A stretch of DNA of 32,075 nt from Erysipelotrichaceae bacterium (GCA_003520745.1 DOUE01000038.1:1600-33674); one strand, 5' to 3'. Shown: positions 14,805 through 22,857, counted from the first letter of the stretch. Notes: generated from the sequence alone by a model not told the origin. Program-made: numbers and translations.

Positions 14805-16247
14805 CTATTTCACCGCAAGCTCCACGACGCGGTATGCCCCGTGGTAGACGTGGTTACGATGGTTTTTAAGGATGCATTCGTTCATCAGGGTGAGCAGGCT
14901 CGGTTGATCAAGCAAGCTTTCCATCATTTGGTTCGCCAGTTCGGGGGTTTCGCATTCCAAGGTCCCGTCACCGATCTCGCTCGCATGGATCGCCCCCCAG
15001 GCTTCATGTCCGCCGACCCGTTTCACGAAAAGCTTCGGAATCGGATAGAAAGCCAGCTCGCTGGGTTTGGTGACCAGGATGTCGCTGGACCGCATCAAGA
15101 GGTTGGTGGAATAGACCGCCGCATAGATGTCTTGGTTGAAGAAGACATGGATGCCTTGTACCTCGTGGTCCAAGGCTTCGACTGCGAATACCTGCGACTT
15201 TTCCCATTGGTCGAAGTGCAAGACCGCGATGTCTTTGAGTCCGGGCACTTTCTGTGCCAAGGTGTCCCAGACGTTGCGGTGATCCCCGATGTTGAGATAG
15301 AGCGTAACTTTGTTCGATTTGACTTTATCCATCAACGGACGGATCATCGCCGCATAGAACTCACCCTGCGCCCCGGCACCGCCGACGGTCATCAAGATGC
15401 GTTTGGAACTTCCGCTTTCGATGCGCTGTATGCGTCGCGCCGTATCGGCGTCCAACTGTTCGACCAGTTCATGATCGATGTAGTGTCCCGTATACACCAA
15501 GTCGTCTTCCCCCATGGGGTGAAGGATCGATGATCCGCTCATCCCTTTGAGTGTTTTATATCCGATGTAGGAAGACGGGGTTTGGACCGTATGGACGCTT
15601 CCTTCCGAGAGATGCAAGGCCATCGGCCAGTTGTCGGGGATGGCGTTGACCACATGCGTCAATCCCGCGTGGATCGCCGCCTGGGCCGGCCAGACATGGG
15701 TCGCCACGAACGGGATGTCCTTGGGGAGGTCGAGGTAGATCGGGGTCATCAGTTCAGCCATCTTTTGATCGGAGGAATTGTAACTCAGTTTCTTGAACCC
15801 TTCATAGTTCAAGGGTTCCCAATAGAACCGGTTGAACAAGGGATACTTCTGCGACCACCGCGACCCCATCGAATACAAGCCGTTCAAATGGGCGATGATC
15901 TTCCCTCCGGTGGTTTCTTTAAACGAGGGCAGGTCGAACCAGTACGGGGTATACCCCATGGCGCGGGCGCAGGATGCGATGGCCATGGAAATCCGATAGT
16001 GCCCGTAGCCCATTCGGATGTTTCCGACGATCAACGGCTTCGGCGACGAAATCGTCAGTTCCTTGTCCGATGCGACCAGGTTCATCACGTTGAAATAGGG
16101 ATGCAGGACCGTGTTTTCGACCTCCGCGAGATGATAGACCGTAGTGCGGTCGTCTCCGAACTTCTTGGTCAGTTTCGCGGCGTTCTTCTCGGCTTTTTTG
16201 ATGACGGAATCCGACATCAGGTTTTGATAGATCGTGGTATGTTTCAT
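14805..16247 (-). CDS. GT-B glycosyltransferase with MGDG-synthase/MurG-like (GT28) motifs
   Basis: 480 residues. I do not recognise a named orthologue. Motifs fit the GT28 fold. 'VGNIRMGYGHYRISMAIAS' (residues 74-92) resembles the acceptor-side Gly-rich GHxxA loop of MurG and MGDG synthase. 'ILMTVGGAGAQGEF' (284-297) resembles the C-terminal GGSxGA loop. 'SSDILVTKPSELAFYPIPKLF' region (387-407) resembles the nucleotide-sugar motif D-x4-KPGG-x-T/S-x-x-E. There is no signal peptide, so it is cytoplasmic or membrane-peripheral. It likely transfers a sugar to a lipid, possibly diacylglycerol; this is inference. Start supported by GGAGG 7 nt upstream. It overlaps the GH36 gene by 4 bp (ATGA), so the two are coupled. 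It could instead be a family of unknown function using another acceptor. Confidence 0.65.
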   Translation of the reverse strand: MKHTTIYQNLMSDSVIKKAEKNAAKLTKKFGDDRTTVYHLAEVENTVLHPYFNVMNLVASDKELTISSPKPLIVGNIRMGYGHYRISMAIASCARAMGYTPYWFDLPSFKETTGGKIIAHLNGLYSMGSRWSQKYPLFNRFYWEPLNYEGFKKLSYNSSDQKMAELMTPIYLDLPKDIPFVATHVWPAQAAIHAGLTHVVNAIPDNWPMALHLSEGSVHTVQTPSSYIGYKTLKGMSGSSILHPMGEDDLVYTGHYIDHELVEQLDADTARRIQRIESGSSKRILMTVGGAGAQGEFYAAMIRPLMDKVKSNKVTLYLNIGDHRNVWDTLAQKVPGLKDIAVLHFDQWEKSQVFAVEALDHEVQGIHVFFNQDIYAAVYSTNLLMRSSDILVTKPSELAFYPIPKLFVKRVGGHEAWGAIHASEIGDGTLECETPELANQMMESLLDQPSLLTLMNECILKNHRNHVYHGAYRVVELAVK

Positions 16248-17971
16248 TCCATGTCCTCCTTGATGCTTTCAAACGGTGCAAGCACCCGTTTCGATCCGAT
16301 CGTTTTCGGTCGGGTCGTCAAGTTCAAATGATAGGTCCCGTCGTTTTCGGTTTCGACACGCACTACCCCTTGCGTGATTGTGGTCGATGTGACGATTGGT
16401 TTGGGTTGATTCATCACGGATCGGTACTGATTGCGCTGAAGCGGGGTGTAGAGGGAAAGGTCGTCGGAAGTGAACAGGAGGCTTCCAAAGAGCCAGTTCG
16501 AAAGGGCCAGGGTCTTCTTCTGGTGCGGGGTCAGCGAGAGGTTGGTATCGCGCAACAGGAACACGTCGGGGTCGTTGGTGAACGCCCGGCCGTCAAGATG
16601 CCTGCGACCGATCGAACTTCCGATCGCATGATGGGTCGAAATCCGCTCGCGATGGAAAAGGCGCATGTAGGATTTGTCGTCCCAGTCCAAGCCGACGTCG
16701 CAGCCGATCCGGCAGAAATCCACCAGACCGAAACTTGAGGCCAACGGAACGCCGCACCCCAGGATGTATTTCTCCTTGACGCAGTCCCTCACGAATAGCA
16801 TCGCTTCCGCCATGAGTTGTCCGCGGGATTTATTGTTGCGAGGAAGCATGCAGGCGGCATAGAGGAAATCCAGCTTCACCATGTCGTAGCCCCAGTCGTT
16901 CAACACCACATCGAAAACCGCTCTCAAATGGTCCCTTACTTCCGGGTTGTCCAGATCCAAGGCATAGAATCCGCTCCAATTGCTTCCGCCGCAAACGAAT
17001 TCCCCTTTGTCGTCTTTGATGAACCATTCCGGATGATCGCGGAAAATCCGCGACTTCGTCTCGGCCACGAAAGGCGCCAGCCAAATCCCGGCCTTCATCC
17101 CCAACGCATGGATCTTGTCCGCGATCGGCTTCATCCCCTGGCTGAACTTCGCAGGATCGACACTTAACCAATCCCCGATCGCGGTTTGATAACCATCGTC
17201 GATCTGAAAGAAATCGATGCGGTTTTGATCATTGAAATTCGCCAAGTTCTTCTCGATGATCGTCTCTGAAATGTTTTGGTAGTAATTGTACCAGCTGGTC
17301 CAGCCGGTCGCATGGCTCATCCGGGGAGGGTTGATCCCCAGAAGTTGAAAATAAGCGTCATAGACTTCATCGCTTGTCCCGTCCAGACATACCAGATCCA
17401 ACACGCAGCTTTCATCCTTCATGACACATCCGGCGTTGTCTTTCGAGAACACCCACTGCGCTTTGTCGTGGAAATACTCGAGGATCGTAAATCCGTCTTT
17501 TTCGTTCAACGACCCGAAAAATGTTTTTTGCAGGTCGGATCCGATCGTCGCGAAGCTGAATCCATGGAAATGCCCTTTACGATGCGAGAACGGCCGGACC
17601 ACGGTATCGCCGTAACGGTCGAATTTATACTTTTTAACCAAAGGTTTCGCAAGCCAAGAAAGATGGGGCATCGTATCGTTGACGCACCACTCGCGACTAT
17701 CCGTCCAGGACTGATAGCCATTGAAGAAGAGCGGATCGTTTGAATCCACAACCATCTTAAGATCACAGCGGACCTCTTCGATTTTGATCGGGACAAGAGG
17801 ATGAAGGATGAGTCGCATGCGGGTTCCGCAAGCGACTTGGGTGATCACCCACTCGGATCGTACATGCGTCGATTTCTGCCCGGGTTGGATCGAGAACGCT
17901 GCGCCTTGTACGTCGAAACGGACGGTGCAGACGCTCTGCGCCCAATCCACCTTACTTCGACGGAGCGTCAT
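16244..17971 (-). CDS. GH36-type alpha-galactosidase
   Basis: 575 residues from the ATG at 17971. An earlier ATG at 18004 is possible. Neither has a strong ribosome site; I prefer the shorter overlap (20 bp) with the upstream symporter gene. A beta-rich N-domain is followed by the TIM barrel: 'GWTSWYNYY' near 223, 'FFQIDDGYQ' near 254, 'GMKAGIWLAPF' near 291, nucleophile Asp368 in 'MVKLDFLY', and the acid/base Asp425 in 'CRIGCDVG'. These match GH36/melibiase. Known role: removal of terminal alpha-galactose from oligosaccharides or lipids. No signal peptide, so it acts in the cytoplasm, fitting the adjacent sugar symporter. Another alpha-linked sugar, such as alpha-N-acetylgalactosamine, is possible. 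The downstream glycosyltransferase overlaps its stop by 4 bp. Confidence 0.88.
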   Translation of the reverse strand: MTLRRSKVDWAQSVCTVRFDVQGAAFSIQPGQKSTHVRSEWVITQVACGTRMRLILHPLVPIKIEEVRCDLKMVVDSNDPLFFNGYQSWTDSREWCVNDTMPHLSWLAKPLVKKYKFDRYGDTVVRPFSHRKGHFHGFSFATIGSDLQKTFFGSLNEKDGFTILEYFHDKAQWVFSKDNAGCVMKDESCVLDLVCLDGTSDEVYDAYFQLLGINPPRMSHATGWTSWYNYYQNISETIIEKNLANFNDQNRIDFFQIDDGYQTAIGDWLSVDPAKFSQGMKPIADKIHALGMKAGIWLAPFVAETKSRIFRDHPEWFIKDDKGEFVCGGSNWSGFYALDLDNPEVRDHLRAVFDVVLNDWGYDMVKLDFLYAACMLPRNNKSRGQLMAEAMLFVRDCVKEKYILGCGVPLASSFGLVDFCRIGCDVGLDWDDKSYMRLFHRERISTHHAIGSSIGRRHLDGRAFTNDPDVFLLRDTNLSLTPHQKKTLALSNWLFGSLLFTSDDLSLYTPLQRNQYRSVMNQPKPIVTSTTITQGVVRVETENDGTYHLNLTTRPKTIGSKRVLAPFESIKEDME

Positions 17972-19316
17972 CGCTGATCCCGCGCAAGACGGCGGCTTCG
18001 TCATACCCCAACAAAAGGAGCATTCCGATGAAACAGAACACGGCGGCCGCGACGGCGGTCAAACGGATTCCGAATTCGTTGGATCCGTTGCGTTCGATTA
18101 ACAGAAGCGCGCTGATGATCAGCATCGAAATCATCTGTCCCATCTTCGACATGAAGGTGCGGGTTCCGAAGAACATGGCTTCGCGTCGTACCCCGGTCGT
18201 ACGGGCGTCGAACTCCGCGATGTCCGCGATGACGGCGTTGGGCAGGATGCCGAAGATCGCCATCGGGATGCTACCCAATCCGACCAAAATGAAGGCCTGG
18301 GTCATCGAGACGACGGGCAAGGTTCCCAAGAAAGCACCGAAGACATAGGTCAGGATGAACAAGAGGAAGGCGGAAAGCAAGAGTTTCTTCTTACCGTATT
18401 TTCGTGAAACCAAATTGACCGGGACATAGAAGAGGAAGGACCCCAAGCCCAGGATGATCAACAAGGTGCCGGTCGTCTCTTCGGGGAGGTTGAGCAGAAT
18501 GGTGACGTAGTAAATCAATGCGCTCTGAAAGACGGTGACCGCGACCCAATACACCAGGTCCGATGCGACGAACAAGGTGAAATGCTTGTTTCGAAACGTC
18601 GCCTTCATCGAATCGACCATCTTGACATCGGACGGTGTCGATACACAATAACGTTTTTCATCGATCGCCAATACCGGGATGTAGAGGAAGACCAAGGCGA
18701 TGAGGGAAAGGATCGTGAACGCCAGACGCATCGCGGCGACCTTTTCCATGCCGCTTCCTTCAAACATCGTCCAAAGGAGCGGAGCCTGCGAAGCCACCGC
18801 GAAGCCCAGAAACCACGTGATGGAGATGAAGGTGGAAAGATTCAACCGTTCTTGCGGCGTATGCCCGAGTTCGGACATCAAGGCGAAGAACGGGGTGACA
18901 TACATCGTCAAGAAGAGATAGAAGAGAAGCAAATTGACGGTCAGCACGATCGCGTTGAGCCAACTGACCCCCGCGGTCGGATGATAAAAGACAAGCACGG
19001 TGAACAGGGCGAAAGGAACCGCGGATTTCTGCATGAACGAGATCCGTCTCCCCTTCTTCGATTTGCTTCGGTCGCTTAAGGTGGCGATCCAAGGATCCGT
19101 GATGGCGTCGAAGAAGCGACCCAGCATCATGATCAATCCGATGATGGTTAGAAATCCAAAGAAACTAACTTGCGGGATACTTACCGGAATACCGGAAATA
19201 TCAGTCGGGATATAGTAGAAAATCAGATAGGTCCCCACCAGACCCGACAACAACGACCAACCGAACTGCCCCAACGAATAGGCGATCTGCTTCGACAACG
19301 GTAACTTTTCTTTCAT
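17952..19316 (-). CDS. GPH/MelB-type sugar:cation symporter (MFS)
   Basis: 454 residues with about 12 membrane segments. The family signature between the second and third segments is clear: 'GRFFDAITDPWIATLSDRSKSKKGRR' region (residues 66-91), with the Asp residues that bind sugar and cation in MelB. 'LSKQIAYSLGQFGW' at the start is also typical of the glycoside-pentoside-hexuronide family. Known role: uptake of glycosides such as melibiose together with Na+ or H+. The next gene is an alpha-galactosidase, which points to an alpha-galactoside as substrate (inference). The ribosome site AGGAGG is 5 nt before ATG. It starts 18 bp after the TetR gene stop and overlaps the GH36 gene, so it is the second gene of the operon. 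Confidence 0.92.
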   Translation of the reverse strand: MKEKLPLSKQIAYSLGQFGWSLLSGLVGTYLIFYYIPTDISGIPVSIPQVSFFGFLTIIGLIMMLGRFFDAITDPWIATLSDRSKSKKGRRISFMQKSAVPFALFTVLVFYHPTAGVSWLNAIVLTVNLLLFYLFLTMYVTPFFALMSELGHTPQERLNLSTFISITWFLGFAVASQAPLLWTMFEGSGMEKVAAMRLAFTILSLIALVFLYIPVLAIDEKRYCVSTPSDVKMVDSMKATFRNKHFTLFVASDLVYWVAVTVFQSALIYYVTILLNLPEETTGTLLIILGLGSFLFYVPVNLVSRKYGKKKLLLSAFLLFILTYVFGAFLGTLPVVSMTQAFILVGLGSIPMAIFGILPNAVIADIAEFDARTTGVRREAMFFGTRTFMSKMGQMISMLIISALLLIERNGSNEFGIRLTAVAAAVFCFIGMLLLLGYDEAAVLRGISDDAPSK

Positions 19317-19334
19317 GTTTCCTCCTGGATAAAG

Positions 19335-19994
19335 TTATTTATTCCGGATAAAACCGCAAACCATCTCGATGACGAGCCGGATTTGCGCTTCCCCCGTGAC
19401 TTCCGAATCACTGCGTACGATTTCACCACGCAAGACGAACTTCTGGATGATGCTCATCAAGGTATGCATGCTGGTCATATAGAAGAGTTCGACATTGAAA
19501 TCATGACGGATGGTTCCGTCGGATTTCCCCTTTTCAATCGCTTGGTAGATCGGTTCTTTCAAGGTACGAAGGATGTCTTCGACTTCATCCAGTTGATCAA
19601 AGCCGACCGACTCGTTATGCACCAGATTATCGAACTGTTCCAGGAAGCGAAAAACTTCCGGGGTCTTTTGGAAATGGTAGAGGAAGATTTCAAGTAGTTG
19701 TTGGAACTGCGTGATGCCATCCATGTCGTCGTACCCTCGCGGAAGGTAGATCGGCAACTGCATGAACTCACGTTTCCATAGCGTCGCCGCACAATCGATC
19801 GCAAGCTGTTTCTTGGTCGGGAAGTAGCGGAACAACGTCGCGATCCCGACCTCGCTGGCATCGGCGACATCCTTCATCGTGGCTTGGTCCAAGCCCTTCA
19901 GCATAAAGACATCCAAGGCACATTGAAGGATATGTTCCCTGCGTTCTTCTTTTCTTTCTTCCCTTTCGGATTGCCGGATTTCCTGTAGTTTCAT
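19335..19994 (-). CDS. TetR-family transcriptional repressor
   Basis: 219 residues from the ATG at 19994, preceded by GGAGGG. A longer form from 20018 would start inside the operator palindrome. A strongly charged N-tail 'QSEREERKEERREHILQCAL' leads into the helix-turn-helix 'TMKDVADASEVGIATLFRYFPTKKQL' (residues about 38-63), typical of TetR. The C-terminal part is a helical ligand domain without recognisable specificity. First gene of an operon with a sugar symporter, alpha-galactosidase and glycosyltransferase. Two overlapping palindromes lie between its -10 box and start codon, so it probably represses its own operon. The inducer is unknown; a sugar, glycolipid or fatty acyl compound would all fit. 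Confidence 0.9.
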   Translation of the reverse strand: MKLQEIRQSEREERKEERREHILQCALDVFMLKGLDQATMKDVADASEVGIATLFRYFPTKKQLAIDCAATLWKREFMQLPIYLPRGYDDMDGITQFQQLLEIFLYHFQKTPEVFRFLEQFDNLVHNESVGFDQLDEVEDILRTLKEPIYQAIEKGKSDGTIRHDFNVELFYMTSMHTLMSIIQKFVLRGEIVRSDSEVTGEAQIRLVIEMVCGFIRNK

Positions 19995-20008
19995 GTTCCC
20001 TCCGAATA

Positions 20009-20033
20009 TGATAGTCATACTATCACTATGATA
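20009..20033 (-). promoter_or_regulatory. Probable TetR operator (two overlapping palindromes)
   Basis: TGATAGT-CAT-ACTATCA (20009-20025) has perfect 7-bp arms, and TATCA-CTA-TGATA (20021-20033) has perfect 5-bp arms. They share bases and lie between the -10 box and the ribosome site of the TetR gene, where a bound repressor would block transcription. Confidence 0.7.
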
Positions 20034-20036
20034 CCT

Positions 20037-20064
20037 ATTATATCACTGAAAGCGCTATCCGCAA
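20037..20064 (-). promoter_or_regulatory. Promoter of the TetR operon
   Basis: Minus strand TGATATAAT: perfect -10 with TGn extension (20037-20045), and a weak -35 TTGCGG (20059-20064) at 16-bp spacing. Directly beside the operator. Confidence 0.65.
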
Positions 20065-20219
20065 GGGGTCTTCCATGTTTTCCCTAACTTTTTTTACCAT
20101 AGCAAGTAGATTCATCATCGATTCATCGGTTCTTGTGAAGAAGTATCGCTTCACTTCATCGCTTGTTTCGATCCTTCGACCCGCCTGTTTGAAACACGGC
20201 TTCATTTCGCGTTTTTGCG

Positions 20220-20248
20220 TTGAAATGAATGCATGTGTATGCTACAAT
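20220..20248 (+). promoter_or_regulatory. Promoter of tRNA-Trp
   Basis: -35 TTGAAA (20220-20225), 17-bp spacer, -10 TACAAT (20243-20248), 17 bp before the tRNA 5' end. Each box matches the consensus at 5 of 6 positions. Confidence 0.8.
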
Positions 20249-20265
20249 AATGGAGCGCAAAACCT

Positions 20266-20339
20266 AGGGGTATAGTTCAAAGGTAGAACAGTGGTCTCCA
20301 AAACCATCGATGTGGGTTCAATTCCTACTACCCCTGCCA
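20266..20339 (+). tRNA. tRNA-Trp (anticodon CCA)
   Basis: Full cloverleaf: acceptor AGGGGTA/TACCCCT (7 bp), D-stem GTTC/GAAC, anticodon arm GTGGT-CTCCAAA-ACCAT with anticodon CCA, T-arm GTGGG-TTCAATT-CCTAC, discriminator G, and an encoded CCA end (20337-20339). CCA reads UGG only. Together with genes ending at TGA this supports the standard genetic code. Confidence 0.96.
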
Positions 20340-20348
20340 GACGTAAAC

Positions 20349-20371
20349 AAAGCCCGTTCAAACGGGCTTTT
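20349..20371 (+). terminator. Terminator of tRNA-Trp
   Basis: 10-bp stem AAAGCCCGTT/AACGGGCTTT with the T-tract at its 3' side, 9 bp after the tRNA end. Confidence 0.85.
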
Positions 20372-20769
20372 ACTATATCTTGACATACGATAATCATAGT
20401 CCCAAACACATGAATGAGCATGATACCATGAAAAAACAATTTCCTTGGAGTGTTTCAAACTAAATTTTGTATCATCACTTCATCTTGGCTTCTTTGAAAG
20501 AATAGAATCTTAGTAGTTTTCTATGTATCATGGAAACAATACTTTCATAATGCAGAGTAAATTAGCCGCACCCAATTACACTTAAGTGGTGGAAGTAGTC
20601 CCCATTCAATTATTGGCCGAACTTGATTTATTATCATCTCCGCTACCCCGATTCTGGATCTGGTCAATATATCATATCGAAATGTATCTTGACCCATTCG
20701 ATTATAACCAAACATCGGTGTCTTTAAACTCTCTTCAGTTGCTCGTTCCGGTCATGCAAATAAATAAAC

Positions 20770-20807
20770 ATCCTTGGATGTCCCACCTAAACGAGACACC
20801 CAAGGAT
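20770..20807. repeat. 13-bp inverted repeat, possible minus-strand terminator
   Basis: Arms ATCCTTGGATGTC (20770-20782) and GACACCCAAGGAT (20795-20807) pair at 12 of 13 positions around a 12-nt loop. On the minus strand the stem is followed by GTTTATTTATTT, so it could end transcription of the minus-strand gene whose stop is near 21000. Confidence 0.5.
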
Positions 20808-20967
20808 ATTAAAGTCAATATCAAACGGAGAAAGAAGGGCTAAAACCCCTGGTGCACATATTCATGATCTGAACCTTCCAATGGTTGATTTTTTGATACT
20901 TTCGATTACCTTGTTTTAATTGATTAATTTCACTAAAGACCTCGTAGAATCCATGTCCATTCCCGTT
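20787..20967 (-). pseudogene. Possible decayed coding remnant
   Basis: 60 sense codons without a stop in AT-rich DNA, beginning right after a TAA (20968-20970) and ending with TAG in the loop of the inverted repeat. The reading 'GFYEVFSEINQLKQGNRKYQ...INHWKVQIMNM' has a protein-like composition but no start codon near its beginning and no family I recognise. It may be the 3' end of a lost gene or chance. Confidence 0.25.
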
Positions 20968-20998
20968 TTATTCTTTAGTAGTATACCAAATATGTTAT

Positions 20999-21970
20999 CT
21001 AAACGTATTTCGAATACCATTTTAACACCCGCAAAGCACGCAACGTATTCCATCGACTCGGTTGCCCTTCCACTTCATCCCATGGTATAAGCATTTTACC
21101 TCCATGAAGTCGCTCCAATGGCCAACGTCCATCCAGCCTCCTCTTTGATTGCAGGAGTTTGATTGCTTCTTCAACACGGATATCCGGCTCAACTCCTGCC
21201 TTGCGCAAATAATCCAATCCTCGAAGAACATCATAATGCCACCATGGTGGGAAAGCTAAATCGGTGAAAGATTCGCTCCCCCTTCGGTCGACTTGAAGAA
21301 GCTCTCCTGTTGATTTGCGTCGCATCAGATGTCTTTCAAGAAAATACTCTTGACCCTTTAATCGGGCTTCCGTAACTTCGGGTCGTTTTCCGAATGTTTT
21401 TTCATATTGGAGCAAAGCTTCGAGGACACAGATTGTAGTATTGAAGGAAGACCGTGTAGAGCCATACTCGATTTCACAATTCCACCCGCCATCAGCCAGT
21501 TGATCTCTAAGCAAACGATCCATAATCCATTCAACATCCTGACCAAAATAAGCTCCCCCCACGACCACTTGACCATTAATACAAGGTTCAACTTCACCCA
21601 GAAAATAGGGATTGCCTACATGATCGAACCCATGCCATTCACCATCCCGATCCCAACCACGCCAATGGACCTGCTCTTTAACCTTTTGGATTGCTTTCTT
21701 TACCGCATGGTTATTTTGATCCACACCTAACTCCTGGAGTAGCCACAAGGCATGCATTGTCGAGTCCAGAGTAGGATTCCATGCCTCTCCAGCCCAGGTG
21801 CCATCCTCTCGCTGTGAAGCTAACAAATTGGCACCATAGCCTTCCACAGAGACACGGCTTCTCACTGCAGCCACATCAGGCTCCGGTGCATCCATTAGAT
21901 CCCTCATCACCTGCCATTTGATCGATGGATCTGAATCCAGTAACCAGCTCATTACCTCTTCCTGAATCAT
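20999..21970 (-). CDS. Terpenoid-cyclase/prenyltransferase-fold protein (squalene-cyclase-like), function unknown
   Basis: 323 residues, about half the length of true squalene-hopene cyclases. Repeats of the alpha/alpha-toroid fold are visible: 'LLASQREDGTWAG' (49-61), 'LLRDQLADGGWNC' (153-165) and 'LLQSKRRLDGRWPL' (272-285), each with the Q-x3-G-x-W pattern. I do not see the DxDD motif of squalene-hopene cyclases, so terpene cyclisation is not supported. Similar short proteins are annotated as hypothetical or squalene-cyclase-like in Bacillus relatives. The start follows AGGAGG and GGAG sequences. Codon use is more A/T-rich than in nifJ or the lipid genes, and it lies alone in an AT-rich stretch beside tRNA-Trp, which hints at acquisition (inference). 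No operon partner. Confidence 0.7.
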   Translation of the reverse strand: MIQEEVMSWLLDSDPSIKWQVMRDLMDAPEPDVAAVRSRVSVEGYGANLLASQREDGTWAGEAWNPTLDSTMHALWLLQELGVDQNNHAVKKAIQKVKEQVHWRGWDRDGEWHGFDHVGNPYFLGEVEPCINGQVVVGGAYFGQDVEWIMDRLLRDQLADGGWNCEIEYGSTRSSFNTTICVLEALLQYEKTFGKRPEVTEARLKGQEYFLERHLMRRKSTGELLQVDRRGSESFTDLAFPPWWHYDVLRGLDYLRKAGVEPDIRVEEAIKLLQSKRRLDGRWPLERLHGGKMLIPWDEVEGQPSRWNTLRALRVLKWYSKYV

Positions 21971-22300
21971 CTTCTCCTTTACCTCCTGTTCGATAGCGTC
22001 TTATAAATTAACTAATGTGAAACTAGATCGTTCAGTAGATGACTGAAAAGATTATGGGAAAATCTTCGCAGTCAATTATGATACGGTTAATCAGACCGCA
22101 AACAATGGTCAGAATCGGGTTTTTGGATAGGTTTCTATAAGAATCCAGTGGCAAAAGACCCACCGATACTGCTTGTATGCCACTACCCTTCTTCGTTTGA
22201 TTTCAATCGGAATCGAATACCCTAAGTTTGAGCGCTTCAATCTTGATAAAGCGTTGTTTTCACTGCTAAAATTAAACCCAACCACCCGGGTTCTTATTCC
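21971..22300. other. AT-rich intergenic stretch
   Basis: 330 bp with no supported gene. A weak hairpin AACCC/GGGTT at 22275-22292 followed on the minus strand by TTTAATTTT may end the thioredoxin-like gene. The AGGAGG ribosome site of the cyclase-like gene is near 21978-21983. I see nothing else. Confidence 0.5.
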
Positions 22301-22846
22301 TTAGTTGAAAGTTGAGATAAACGACTCAATGTCATCGTTGCCTGAGTGTCCGGCTGACGACTTAATCAACACACCATCCGAACCGATATAGACTGAGGTC
22401 GGGACGGAAATGGCTCCCAATTTTCTCGCAAACTTCGCATTCACATCAAACAATACGACGATGTTTGAATAATTTTCGAGTGCAAACCATTCCTTAAACC
22501 CTTCGATGCTCTTCTCGCCATTCGCACCCGGGGTGACCACGGCATAGGCGATATAATCACGTTCTTTCGCGAAGAGTTCATCCAGTTCCGGCATTCCGCG
22601 ATTGCAGATCGAACACCATGAGGCAAAGAACTTCAGATATACTTTTTCGCCTTTAAGGTCTGACAATTTGACTGTGTTTCCTTGATAATCCAAAAATTCG
22701 AAGTTCGCCGCCAATTCGCCTTCGTTCACTAATACGACATCTTCACCTCCATTATCCTCATCGTCTGGATCCGCCTTAACGGTCGAGCATCCAACCAAGA
22801 AAAGTGAGAATAATAGTATCGTCAATACCAATTTAGAACGTTTCAT
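22301..22846 (-). CDS. TlpA/ResA-like thioredoxin-fold lipoprotein
   Basis: 181 residues from the ATG at 22846. The longer form from 22882 overlaps the ccdA gene and lacks a ribosome site. A lipoprotein signal ends at Cys20 (LFLVGC). An acidic linker (DPDDEDNGGED) precedes the thioredoxin domain with 'FFASWCSIC' (redox Cys78 and Cys81) and the cis-proline in 'ISVPTSVYI' (Pro149). Known role of the family: reducing disulfides or sulfoxides outside the membrane using electrons from CcdA. CcdA is encoded just upstream, 11 bp away, with the ribosome site AGGAGG overlapping its stop, so the pair is an electron-relay unit. The final target protein is not in the window. Confidence 0.9.
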   Translation of the reverse strand: MKRSKLVLTILLFSLFLVGCSTVKADPDDEDNGGEDVVLVNEGELAANFEFLDYQGNTVKLSDLKGEKVYLKFFASWCSICNRGMPELDELFAKERDYIAYAVVTPGANGEKSIEGFKEWFALENYSNIVVLFDVNAKFARKLGAISVPTSVYIGSDGVLIKSSAGHSGNDDIESFISTFN

Positions 22847-22857
22847 CTGTTCGCCTC

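Larger units (their letters stand above)
20372..20998. other. AT-rich gene-poor stretch after tRNA-Trp
   Basis: About 630 bp with no gene I can support, clearly richer in A/T than flanking genes. It holds a long imperfect inverted repeat (20770-20807) and a 60-codon open stretch on the minus strand (20787-20967). An 85-codon plus-strand frame from a GTG at 20586 has no ribosome site and no recognisable motif. I found no copy of the tRNA 3' end that would mark an attachment site. Confidence 0.5.

Noticed and set aside
20380..20408. TTGACA at 20380 as a promoter
   Set aside because: The hexamer is perfect, but no -10-like sequence lies at 15-19 bp and no gene follows.
20242..20439. 65-codon minus-strand frame across tRNA-Trp
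   Set aside because: The peptide ('GVVGIEPTSMVLETTVLPLNY') is the well-known artefact of translating the complement of a tRNA gene.
20586..20843. 85-codon plus-strand frame from GTG
   Set aside because: No ribosome site, no recognisable domain, lies in AT-rich DNA and runs through the large inverted repeat.
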